This document shows, in pieces, positions 1-8,025 of a DNA stretch of 64,000 nucleotides (positions are counted from its first letter, which is position 1; each line of letters opens with the position of its first letter). The position numbers were made by a program, and so were the translations under genes. The notes under the pieces were generated by a model that was given only the letters and a program-made list of their open reading frames with translations, did not search any database and was not told the origin of the DNA. Origin of the DNA: Dyadobacter luticola (GTDB lineage Bacteria > Bacteroidota > Bacteroidia > Cytophagales > Spirosomataceae); assembly GCF_005860805.1 (NCBI RefSeq), contig NZ_VCEJ01000002.1, positions 186,001 through 250,000 of the forward strand, read 5' to 3'.

Positions 1-1
1 C

Positions 2-466
2 AATTATTTAGGAAAACTCAATACCAACGCCAGCAACATTAACCTGAGCCGCAACCTGCTGGTGCACGCCATGGACTACGCCCGCCCGACGACCAACACG
101 GCCGGCGAAGTAGTGCTGGAAAACCCGGGTACCGACGTAGCGCGGATCTCCAACGGACCCAACGGAAACTTTAACCGGCACACCGACAAATGGGTGGAAG
201 ACGGCTCATTTATCCGCTTGAAAAATGTTTCGCTGACCTACAATGTGCCTGCGGCTTTTATGGCAAAACAGAAAGTAATCCGAGGCGCAAGATTGTCCGT
301 CGGAGCGCAAAATGTGCTGACATTCACCAAGTACACAGGTTTTGATCCGGAGGTAGGCGCTTACGTTTCCAGGGATTCGAGTCCAGCCAACCAGGCGATC
401 GGCCTCGATTATGGCCGCTACCCGCTGACGCCGGTTTACACTTTCAGTCTTGGTCTGGACTTCTAA
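2..466 (+). CDS. SusC/RagA-type TonB-dependent receptor, 3' end only
   Basis: This is the C-terminal 154 residues of a gene that enters from the left edge; the frame is open from base 2. The residues fit the last barrel strands of a SusC-family outer membrane transporter: a segment describing a fully plotted strand (FIRLKNVSLTYNVP), then a typical 'LSVGAQNVLTFTKYTGFDPEV' region, ending in the aromatic residue expected of an outer membrane barrel (GLDF). SusC proteins import oligosaccharides with TonB energy and are lidded by SusD, which follows 11 bases downstream. The plug and most of the barrel lie outside the window, so the substrate cannot be read from this part. Confidence 0.9.
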   Translation, partial: NYLGKLNTNASNINLSRNLLVHAMDYARPTTNTAGEVVLENPGTDVARISNGPNGNFNRHTDKWVEDGSFIRLKNVSLTYNVPAAFMAKQKVIRGARLSVGAQNVLTFTKYTGFDPEVGAYVSRDSSPANQAIGLDYGRYPLTPVYTFSLGLDF

Positions 467-477
467 CATTGACACAG

Positions 478-2157
478 ATGAAAAACATACAACATTTACT
501 TTTCAGGACTTTTTTACTGGTTTCGGTTATCGCGGCGGCTTCCTGCTCGGAAGATTTTCTTGAAAGACCACCCGTCGATTCCATCGTGGATGCCGGTTTC
601 TACCAAACCGACGACCAGGTACTGGCGTCTACTGCCTTGCTTTACAGCAAAGTATGGTTTGATTATAATGATAAAGCATCCTACAACCTGGGCGACTTCC
701 GGGCGGGAACTGCATTCTCGGCTTATAATGACCGTGGTAATGTGCTCTTCAATACCACTGGAAACACGCCGGAAAACGGCTCGGCCTGGCGGTCATTTTT
801 TATCGTCGTGGGCCAGTCCAACCTGGCGATCAGCAACATTAACCAGTATGCCGGCGCGGGTGTTTCTCCAACGGTAAAGAAAATGGCGATCGCCGAAGCG
901 CGTTTCATGCGTGCAGTGGCTTATCGCTCGCTGGTGATGAACTGGGGTGCGGTGCCGGTGATCGAGAATAACCTGGAACTGCTTTCGGATACTTCGGTGA
1001 CGCGGAATACGCCTGAAAGTGTCTGGAAATTTCTGACGAGCGAAATGCGGCAGGTAGCGGAAGATCTGCCGGAAACGCCGCTACGTCCCGGCCGGGTTAC
1101 ACGCTGGTCGGCGGAGGGGATGCTGGCGCGGTTTTACCTGACGCGCGCCGGTGTAGAATCGGGCGGATCGGGGCCTCGGAACCAGACTTTCCTGGACAGT
1201 GCCAAATATTATTCAGAAAGGGTGATCACCCAAAGCGGACTTTCGCTGCTGAAAAATTATGGCGATTTGTTTTTGTTCCCTTATGACAATAATTCGGAGT
1301 CGCTTTTCTCGCTGCAATGGGTTTATTCGCCCGGCTCCTGGGGTACGCAAAATTCCACACCGGCTTACCTCGCGTACAGTCCCGACATTGCAAATGGCGA
1401 CGGCTGGGGTGGAGATAAGGGCGCTACCTGGTGGATGATCAGCCAGTATGAAGGTATCAAAGCGACTGCGACGGGTTTGCAGGGACGCACAGTGGATCAG
1501 CGACTTAAAGCTACATTTATGCTGCCTGGCGCTTCTTACCCCGAGATCACGCAGACCATTCCCGGCGGCGAGCAGCGTCTGGTCTATCCATTTAACGGGA
1601 CAGACAACAATTTTGTCGCAATAAAAAAATACCTGACGGGGAAAGCCAAAGATGTAGGTGGATTATCGGCTTCGCAGAATTATGGAAATGACACCTATAT
1701 GATGCGGCTGGCCGAAATGTACCTGGTTTACGCTGAGGCAGTTCTGGGAAATAATGCTTCGACAAATGATGCAACTGCATTGAAATATTTCAATCTGGTA
1801 CACATGCGCGCCGGGCTCCCGATTTTTGAAGGGCCGCTCACATTCGACGTGATTTTCAAAGAACGGCTGGTGGAATTTGCGATGGAAGGCATGGCCTGGT
1901 ACGATCTGGTAAGCCTGCATTATTACAATGCTGCCAAAGCGTACTCGATCCTGAACAGTCAGGACCGTGGCTTGTTCTTTGCCGCGCCGGATCATTTTCC
2001 AAACCCAACGTCCTGGACTTTTACCAAGACTTCCTGGGCCACCACCGAGCGTACGATTGATGCGAACAGCGGGAATTTTCTGCTGCCGATCCCTTCGGCC
2101 GAGCTAAGTCAGGCGCCTAACCTGCAAAAACCGGCGGTGGATTATTACGCCAAGTAA
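478..2157 (+). CDS. SusD/RagB-family surface glycan-binding lipoprotein
   Basis: SusD-like proteins sit on the cell surface on top of SusC and bind the incoming glycan. I chose ATG 478 (559 aa) over an in-frame TTG at 469 because it gives a clean lipoprotein signal: basic start, hydrophobic stretch, then AAASC with the lipidated Cys at residue 23. The acidic residues straight after the Cys (SEDF) fit the lipoprotein export signal known in Bacteroidota for surface display. Typical SusD features are the early FLERPPVDS segment, the TPR-like 'AEARFMRAVAYRSLV' helix, 'MMRLAEMYLVYAEAV' and the C-terminal 'LLPIPSAEL' ending. It follows SusC and precedes two surface glycan-binding proteins in the same direction. 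Confidence 0.95.
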   Translation: MKNIQHLLFRTFLLVSVIAAASCSEDFLERPPVDSIVDAGFYQTDDQVLASTALLYSKVWFDYNDKASYNLGDFRAGTAFSAYNDRGNVLFNTTGNTPENGSAWRSFFIVVGQSNLAISNINQYAGAGVSPTVKKMAIAEARFMRAVAYRSLVMNWGAVPVIENNLELLSDTSVTRNTPESVWKFLTSEMRQVAEDLPETPLRPGRVTRWSAEGMLARFYLTRAGVESGGSGPRNQTFLDSAKYYSERVITQSGLSLLKNYGDLFLFPYDNNSESLFSLQWVYSPGSWGTQNSTPAYLAYSPDIANGDGWGGDKGATWWMISQYEGIKATATGLQGRTVDQRLKATFMLPGASYPEITQTIPGGEQRLVYPFNGTDNNFVAIKKYLTGKAKDVGGLSASQNYGNDTYMMRLAEMYLVYAEAVLGNNASTNDATALKYFNLVHMRAGLPIFEGPLTFDVIFKERLVEFAMEGMAWYDLVSLHYYNAAKAYSILNSQDRGLFFAAPDHFPNPTSWTFTKTSWATTERTIDANSGNFLLPIPSAELSQAPNLQKPAVDYYAK

Positions 2158-2187
2158 ATCAAGGGTTTACCTCAAAATGACATTCCA

Positions 2188-3348
2188 ATGAAAAACAGAT
2201 ATAGATCGGTCTTCCTATTTGCCGTGCTGGCTTTGCTGGCGGCGTTTCAGATCTCCTGCTCGGAGAAAGACCTCCCGAACAATGGTGATCCGATCATTAA
2301 ATACATTCGCATTACAAAACCAGAATCTTCTGATTCCCTGCTGGTTGGCGCATTTCAAAGTAACCTGATTGCCATCGTAGGTGAAAATTTACAGGGCGCT
2401 TCGGAGATCTGGTTCAATGACCAGCGGGCGGTTTTGACGCCTACTTACATTACCAATACCACCATTCTCGTGAGCGTACCGGCGATGGTCCCGAAGGATA
2501 TTACCAATAAAATGAAGATCATGTTCTCCGACGGGCGGGTGCTGGAACACGATTTCGAAGTGCAGATCAGCGAGCCGGTGGTGGCGAGTATGAACAGTGA
2601 ATTTGTGCCCACAGGATCCGTAGCGACCATTAATGGTGACTTTTTTTACGAACCGCTAACGGTAACATTTGCAGGAGGAAAAACGGCCGAACTGGTTTCC
2701 GTGACGGATAAGATCATCCAGGTGCGCGTGCCGGACGGCGCGGTACCGGGACAGGTGACGGTGAAAACCAATTTTGGCGAAACCAAATCCGACTTCTGGT
2801 TCAGGGATAACCGCAACATTTTCCTTAGCAGCGATCCTTTCACAGGCTGGTGGAACCAGGCTTACGTGGTAACCAAGCCCGGGCCGGGCGATCCGGTGGC
2901 GATCAACGGAAATTACATCCGCGTAAAAGAAACCATCAGCGGCTGGCAGTGGAAAGAAGTGGCAGGAGGACCACCGGATGCGATGGGGGCGATCAGCAAG
3001 AATGTACCGGACGAGGCGATTCTGAAACCGTCGGATTACAATCTCAAATTCGAGGTGAACACTTTGAAGCCTTACAATAACAACATGCTGAAAATCAATG
3101 TCGGGCTGTCGAATGATTTTGTAAATGATGCTTATCTGTGGGCGCCGCCTTATGATACTAAAGGCGAGTGGCGGACGGTGATTATTCCTTTCGAGGAAAT
3201 TATGGCGAGCTATGAAAAACTGGGCGTGAAGCCGAGCGTGAGCGCGAAAGGGTATTATACCCGCCTGCTTTTCCACGGCGGCGGCGACCTGAATGCAGAT
3301 ATCTCGCTGGATAATTTCAGGGTGGTGCCAAAAGTTCTCAAAAAATAA
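2188..3348 (+). CDS. IPT/TIG surface glycan-binding lipoprotein (SGBP-B type)
   Basis: 386 aa lipoprotein (FQISC, Cys 24, followed by SEKD, an export-type acidic tail). Two IPT/TIG beta-sandwich domains cover roughly residues 38-130 and 130-205 and act as spacers. The C-terminal part, about 215-386, resembles the glycan-binding module at the end of SGBP-B proteins of xyloglucan-type loci (WWNQAYVV, GWQWKEVAGG, LYNLKFEVN-like and a closing SLDNFRV strand). Such proteins hold polysaccharide at the surface next to SusCD. It lies 30 bases after susD and 18 bases before a second IPT protein, so one operon is likely. The glycan bound cannot be told from sequence. Confidence 0.85.
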   Translation: MKNRYRSVFLFAVLALLAAFQISCSEKDLPNNGDPIIKYIRITKPESSDSLLVGAFQSNLIAIVGENLQGASEIWFNDQRAVLTPTYITNTTILVSVPAMVPKDITNKMKIMFSDGRVLEHDFEVQISEPVVASMNSEFVPTGSVATINGDFFYEPLTVTFAGGKTAELVSVTDKIIQVRVPDGAVPGQVTVKTNFGETKSDFWFRDNRNIFLSSDPFTGWWNQAYVVTKPGPGDPVAINGNYIRVKETISGWQWKEVAGGPPDAMGAISKNVPDEAILKPSDYNLKFEVNTLKPYNNNMLKINVGLSNDFVNDAYLWAPPYDTKGEWRTVIIPFEEIMASYEKLGVKPSVSAKGYYTRLLFHGGGDLNADISLDNFRVVPKVLKK

Positions 3349-3366
3349 GCCTATCAAATCTTTCCT

Positions 3367-4650
3367 ATGAAAAACAGATTCCAACTGCGGTTTTCCGCCG
3401 TGATAGGCTTTTGTATGCTTATCATGCTCCTCGCCGCCTGCGACAATAATGATGTTACGAAGACCGACGAAGTACAGCTGCTGAGTTTCGGGCCGTCGGG
3501 CGTGAAGCCAGGCGATGACATTAGTTTTATCGGTAACAACCTGGATAAGGTTACGTCCGTGGAGCTGACCGGCGCGAGTGTACCGGCTTCGGCTTTTATC
3601 AAACAATCCCCCGAACTGATCGTGCTGAAAGTGCCGACTGAAACGTCGGAAGGCAAGGTCACATTGAAAACCGCCCAGGGAGACATTGTTTCCAAGACAA
3701 TCCTGAGCTTTGAAGTAGCAGTAAAAATCACCAAAATCCCTGCTCAGGCGCGTCCCGGCGACAATATTACCATTACGGGCGAGTACCTTAACTGGGTGAA
3801 GGCGATCACATTTGCGAAGGATACCACGGTGACGAAGTTCGTGAGTCAATCAGTAAATGAGCTGGTGGTGACGGTACCTTTTGGTGCTGAGACCGGCGCG
3901 TTGATTTTTTCTACCGGCGGTACCGAGCCGCTTACGATTGAGTCGGAATCACCTTTAAACATTGCACTGCCTGCTATAAAAAGCTTCTCCCCGGCAGTGG
4001 CTGAGAAAGAGAAAAATCTGACGATTACCGGTACTAACCTGGACCTGACGATGGGCGTGCTCTTCAAAGGCGTGGCGGCTCCGGTGACGCAATTTGTGAG
4101 TAAAACCGCGACGCAGCTGGTGGTGAAAATCCCGAAAGCTGCCAGCAAAGGCGCGATTACGCTTGTCGCTTTTTCAGGAATTAACATTGAATCAACTGAA
4201 ATCCTGCGCTTTACGGACGATCTGCCCGATCTGGCAGCATTGAAATATGCGATGTACGAAGACGCGTTGCTCAACTCCTGGCAGAACTGGGGCTGGGGCG
4301 CGACATTCGATTTTGCCAATACCGAACGGGTACGCGACGGCGCGGCGTCGGCGAAAGTAGTTTACGCCGGAACGTACGGAGCATTGAAATTCGCCAATGG
4401 AACGGTTGCTACTTCGGCTTATTCAACATTTACCTTCTCTATTTTCGGAGGGGCGGGCAGCAAGGATAAGGTGATCAATGTATCTGCAAATGGTGGAAAA
4501 GCGTTTCCGATCACGGTAAAGGAAGGTGTTTGGACGGAGTATAAACTTACCAAAGCAAGCTTGGGCAATCCGGCGACGCTTACGGATCTGGTATTTCAGG
4601 ACGCAGGCTGGGCGGGTACCATTTACATTGACCACGTGGGGTTACAGTAG
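3367..4650 (+). CDS. Second IPT/TIG surface glycan-binding lipoprotein
   Basis: 427 aa lipoprotein; signal ends LLAAC with Cys 25 followed by DNND, again the acidic export pattern. Three IPT/TIG repeats are visible by their recurring pattern (GPSGVKPGDDISFIGNNL near 38; PAQARPGDNITITGEYL near 122; SPAVAEKEKNLTITGTNL near 205). The C-terminal 135 residues are rich in Trp and Tyr (NSWQNWGWGATFDF; WTEYKL; IYIDHVGL) and look like a carbohydrate-binding beta-jelly-roll. It has the same architecture as its upstream neighbour but a different end module, so the two probably bind different parts of the same glycan or different lengths. Confidence 0.85.
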   Translation: MKNRFQLRFSAVIGFCMLIMLLAACDNNDVTKTDEVQLLSFGPSGVKPGDDISFIGNNLDKVTSVELTGASVPASAFIKQSPELIVLKVPTETSEGKVTLKTAQGDIVSKTILSFEVAVKITKIPAQARPGDNITITGEYLNWVKAITFAKDTTVTKFVSQSVNELVVTVPFGAETGALIFSTGGTEPLTIESESPLNIALPAIKSFSPAVAEKEKNLTITGTNLDLTMGVLFKGVAAPVTQFVSKTATQLVVKIPKAASKGAITLVAFSGINIESTEILRFTDDLPDLAALKYAMYEDALLNSWQNWGWGATFDFANTERVRDGAASAKVVYAGTYGALKFANGTVATSAYSTFTFSIFGGAGSKDKVINVSANGGKAFPITVKEGVWTEYKLTKASLGNPATLTDLVFQDAGWAGTIYIDHVGLQ

Positions 4651-4658
4651 TTTTTCCA

Positions 4659-6434
4659 ATGATTTTTATGGTAAAAAAACGAATCGGAGGGGCGCTCACC
4701 GGGTGGGGCGCCACCCGGTGGAGCGCCACCCGGTACCTCCTCCCACTGTTTCTTCTTTTTTCCTGCGATGATAAAACGGTCCCTGCAAAAGTGGACGACC
4801 CGGATGTTGTGGTGACAGAACCAGCCGTGGATCCGGAAACTGCAAAATCGATTGGCTTTTTTCTGGATAACTGGGTAGAAAAGTCTTTTGCAAAACCCGT
4901 TTTTACAGAAGAAAAAGTGCCTACGTCAGCTGCGGGCACTGTTACCATCGATGCGTCAAAAGTGATCACCAAAATTCCGCCGACGATTTTCGGGCACAAT
5001 GCCAACATCTGGATGAGCCGGATGGTCGACCAGCCGCTGTTTATGACGCATATCACCAATCTAAAACCGAATGTGATCCGTTTCCCGGCGGGCAGCGGCA
5101 GTGATGTATATTTCTGGAATGCCTCACCCGGCAAGCTGCCGGCAGATGTTCCGGCGCAGCTCACTGCTGCCGACGGGACAAAAAAAGATCCGGGATTTGG
5201 GTACGGACAAACGAATGATGACTGGCGCGCGTCGCTGGACAATTATTATGAAATGCGGCAGCAAAGCGGTAATAAGGGTGTTATCACGGTCAATTATGGC
5301 TACGCGCGGTACGGTACCAGCGCAAACCCGGTGGCGACGGCGGCGCATCTGGCCGCGGACTGGGTGCGATATGATAAGGGCCGCACGGCATATTGGGAAA
5401 TTGGAAATGAAAATTATGCCGACTGGGAGTGGGGCTACCGCATTGATGTTTCCAAGAACAAGGACGGCCAGCCCGAGTATCTGACTGGCAAATTGTATGC
5501 GCAACATTTCAAGGTCTTCGCCGATTCTATGCAAAAAGCAGCTGCGGAAGTGGGAGCGAAGATCTACATTGGCGCAGTAATGTATGAGTCGGAAACCGAG
5601 GTCTGGCAGGTAAACACCACGAAAACCTGGAATGCGACCATGCTGCCGGAAATGCAAAACCAAGCGGATTTTTACATTGTCCACAACTATTTTACGCCCT
5701 ACGACCAGAATTCAAATGCGGCGACGATATACAGTTCCGCCCTGGCGCAGCCTGCCAAAATGATGCACTTTGTCACGAAAACCATCGCCGACAATGGTGC
5801 AATCCAGAAACCGATTGCGATGACGGAGTGGAATATGTGGGCCAGAAGCTCCAAACAGCAGGTTTCCAATGTCAGCGGCCAGTTTGCTGTACTGGTTCTG
5901 GGTGAATCTTTAACCAATCAATATGGCCTCGCAGGCCGCTGGGACTTACTGAATTTCTGGGCAGAGGGCGACGATCACGGACTTTTCAGCGACGGCAACG
6001 AGCCCGGCGTGCCGAAATGGACACCGAGACCTTCTTTTTACTATTTGTATTTTCTCCAAAAAATGATGGGCGACCGGCTGGTAGCCTGCGAAATGAATTC
6101 AGGCAATGTGAATGGAAAAGCTTACGCGTCCACATTCTCGTCCGGCCAACTGAATGTTAACCTCGTAAACCTTACCAGCTCGGCGCAGACGGTAGAAGTA
6201 AAGCTGAAAAACTTCAATGCAGGTGAGCGATTTTATTGGTACAGCCTGGAAGGCAGTAGCGATAATGGCGAATTCTCACGCAAAGTCCTGATAAACGGCT
6301 CAGCTCCAAGCGGTATCGCCGGCGGCCCGGCAGACTACGCAACATTAAAACCCCGCTCCGCGCAAAGCAGTGCAGGTATCCGCTTCACGGTCCCGGCGCG
6401 GGGGATGATTACGGCAGTGATCGAAAAAAAATAG
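4659..6434 (+). CDS. Clan GH-A glycoside hydrolase lipoprotein, alpha-L-arabinofuranosidase-like
   Basis: 591 aa predicted surface or periplasmic lipoprotein (LFSC, Cys 36, followed by DDKT). The catalytic domain runs from about residue 95 to 480 and carries the two clan GH-A glutamates: acid/base E251 in YWEIGNEN and nucleophile E390 in AMTEWNMW. A short beta domain follows (485-591). The WEIGNE context is closest in my memory to GH51-type arabinofuranosidases; GH39 or GH30-like relatives are alternatives. It is the only enzyme of the locus within the window. Start is ATG 4659 or 4668 (MVKKR). The signal peptide is odd: a palindromic DNA repeat interrupts it in frame (residues 10-25), see separate entry. 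Confidence 0.72.
   Translation: MIFMVKKRIGGALTGWGATRWSATRYLLPLFLLFSCDDKTVPAKVDDPDVVVTEPAVDPETAKSIGFFLDNWVEKSFAKPVFTEEKVPTSAAGTVTIDASKVITKIPPTIFGHNANIWMSRMVDQPLFMTHITNLKPNVIRFPAGSGSDVYFWNASPGKLPADVPAQLTAADGTKKDPGFGYGQTNDDWRASLDNYYEMRQQSGNKGVITVNYGYARYGTSANPVATAAHLAADWVRYDKGRTAYWEIGNENYADWEWGYRIDVSKNKDGQPEYLTGKLYAQHFKVFADSMQKAAAEVGAKIYIGAVMYESETEVWQVNTTKTWNATMLPEMQNQADFYIVHNYFTPYDQNSNAATIYSSALAQPAKMMHFVTKTIADNGAIQKPIAMTEWNMWARSSKQQVSNVSGQFAVLVLGESLTNQYGLAGRWDLLNFWAEGDDHGLFSDGNEPGVPKWTPRPSFYYLYFLQKMMGDRLVACEMNSGNVNGKAYASTFSSGQLNVNLVNLTSSAQTVEVKLKNFNAGERFYWYSLEGSSDNGEFSRKVLINGSAPSGIAGGPADYATLKPRSAQSSAGIRFTVPARGMITAVIEKK
4692..4734. repeat. Palindromic GC-rich repeat inserted in a signal-peptide coding sequence
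   Basis: The arms accgggtgg (4698-4706) and ccacccggt (4711-4719) form a perfect 9-bp stem with a 4-base loop; flanking gcgctc and gagcgc extend it with one bulged base. The unit gcgccacccggt occurs twice (4708-4719 and 4723-4734) with a 15-base period, which keeps the reading frame. It encodes the odd stretch LTGWGATRWSATR between the basic start and hydrophobic core of the lipoprotein signal. I see no second locus with this sequence in the window by eye. Confidence 0.8.
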
Positions 6435-6445
6435 TACGCAAAGCT

Positions 6446-7789
6446 TCACTCAATCGTAACAACCTTGTGGTAGCGCTCGCTGGTTTTGTTCCCGTCGCGG
6501 AGATAAACCTCGTATTTGCCAGCTGGGACATTTTCGGGAATATCGAAATACGAGAAAGCGTACATGGTTTCGGTTGTGCCGTTGAATTTTAGCTCGTAAG
6601 TTTTGCCTCCGACCACATTTTTAAATAGTAATGCCATGTCTTTTCTCTCAATATCTCTAAGATAAGCAATGATCGGCTCACTCTTTTTGAATGTCGTCGT
6701 GGCTTTATAAAAGGTTACTTCTCCATTTACAACATTGCTCTTATTGGAAACCATCACAAGTATTGGCTGGCCGGTTTCTCTTTTCACGGCTAAAAGATTG
6801 CCGCCGAAGCTTGATGAAGATGGCACCTCTTTTCCATCTATGAAAAGTGTCGCCTCGTAGTTGCCGCCGGCAAGGGAAGCCGGCAAAGTTTGTTTAATAG
6901 AAAGTTGATTTTCGGGGAATAAGGTCAACTGCTGCGGCGCTGTGAAGTCATTTTTCAATTCGACCGTATATTTCCGCTCCGGTAACAGGTTATAGCCATT
7001 GAACCTGATCAATTTTGCTCCGTCCTTACTGGTACTTGTCACAATTTGATTAAGAATAAGCGGTTCTCCGTATTTCAGGACCAGGGCGTCGGGGAGAACA
7101 ACCTTACGGTTTTGTTTCTGGACCGTTACTTCATATTCTCCGGCTTCCAGGTCCGGCGGGATAACTGCCAGCAATTCCAAGCCATGATCACTATTATAGC
7201 GGTTAGCATATGTCCCGGTGATAACCCCGGTTTTCTTGTTTTTGACTGAAACGCCGATATTTTCGCTGAGTTCGTTTTTGTCCGTAATCGTTTGCAGCGT
7301 ACCTAGATTTTGAACTGTAAACGGCACTAAAACAAGTTCGCCTTCCAACACTTCTTCATAATTTTTGCCCTTGGAAACGGCAGTTAATGGTGTGGTCGGA
7401 TCGACATAAATATTAATGCGGCCGACGGGCGCATCCAGTTTCTTATCATAGACCATCAATGTCAGCACATCGGCTTTGTCGAAATTCAGTTCCACGGTGC
7501 TGCCATCGGATTCCTTTTGAAAAGAATCCAAAACCACAATGCCTTTGGCGAGCTTGAAGTGGGTGATCAGCTTCTCGCCCTTCGTATAATTTTGGGGTAA
7601 GGTCACCACCACCTGATCCGTTTGCATGAGGTTCACAAAACGGATATTTTCTTTGGGTACCTCATCGATCATAAACGACGTAATTCCGGCCGGTAACCCT
7701 TCTACGACTTTTAGTAGCGGCTCGTAGTCGTCTTGCTTTTTACAGGTAACTAATAAGAAGAGGAGTAAAATGGGATAAAGATTTCGCAT
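6446..7789 (-). CDS. Hypothetical lipoprotein with IPT-like beta-sandwich domains
   Basis: 447 aa. The signal peptide ends FLLVTC (Cys 16) followed by KKQDD, so a lipoprotein is likely, though Thr at -1 is unusual. After an N-terminal region similar to a 'DUF-type' calcium-independent beta fold, the rest (about 130-447) shows repeated beta-sandwich strands of IPT type, such as 'LILNQIVTSTSKDGAKLIRFNGYNL' read as strand, turn and Asn-Gly-Tyr-Asn-Leu motif, and 'ENVPAGKYEVYLRDG' near the end. No enzyme motif is visible. It is convergent with the glycan locus, 11 bases from the glycosidase stop, and has no recognised partner. Possibly a surface binding or adhesion protein; function unknown. Confidence 0.75.
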   Translation of the reverse strand: MRNLYPILLLFLLVTCKKQDDYEPLLKVVEGLPAGITSFMIDEVPKENIRFVNLMQTDQVVVTLPQNYTKGEKLITHFKLAKGIVVLDSFQKESDGSTVELNFDKADVLTLMVYDKKLDAPVGRINIYVDPTTPLTAVSKGKNYEEVLEGELVLVPFTVQNLGTLQTITDKNELSENIGVSVKNKKTGVITGTYANRYNSDHGLELLAVIPPDLEAGEYEVTVQKQNRKVVLPDALVLKYGEPLILNQIVTSTSKDGAKLIRFNGYNLLPERKYTVELKNDFTAPQQLTLFPENQLSIKQTLPASLAGGNYEATLFIDGKEVPSSSSFGGNLLAVKRETGQPILVMVSNKSNVVNGEVTFYKATTTFKKSEPIIAYLRDIERKDMALLFKNVVGGKTYELKFNGTTETMYAFSYFDIPENVPAGKYEVYLRDGNKTSERYHKVVTIE

Positions 7790-7986
7790 GGCTGATATAA
7801 GAGTTCGGTGTTGGTTTAATGGACGTTACTTAATCGTCATAATCTCACTATGTATAGAAGCTGATAGAGGTCACGCACAGGAAGTTAGGGTTGAGTACAA
7901 GTATAGCGTAAGTTACACAGATTTTCTTTTTTGTTAATTCGGTTTCCAAAAAATAACTAATCAGCCGGAGGGTTCCATCTTTCACT

Positions 7987-7994
7987 TATCTTCG
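7987..7994 (+). promoter_or_regulatory. Candidate -7 element (TATCTTCG)
   Basis: TATCTTCG matches the Bacteroidota -7 consensus TAnnTTTG in all but one base and lies 31 bases upstream of the TPR regulator start. The -33 element is not clear, so this is a tentative call. Confidence 0.35.
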
Positions 7995-8025
7995 CGCAAA
8001 CCTAAACGACTGGCGGACACGCTCG

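Noticed and set aside
2656-3849. Long open frame on the minus strand (397 codons) over the IPT protein genes
   Set aside because: Antisense shadow of two well-supported genes; no signal or known motif, and odd composition rich in His and Arg.
4680-4740. CRISPR-like repeat
   Set aside because: Only two 12-base copies 15 bases apart, no spacers and no cas genes in the window.
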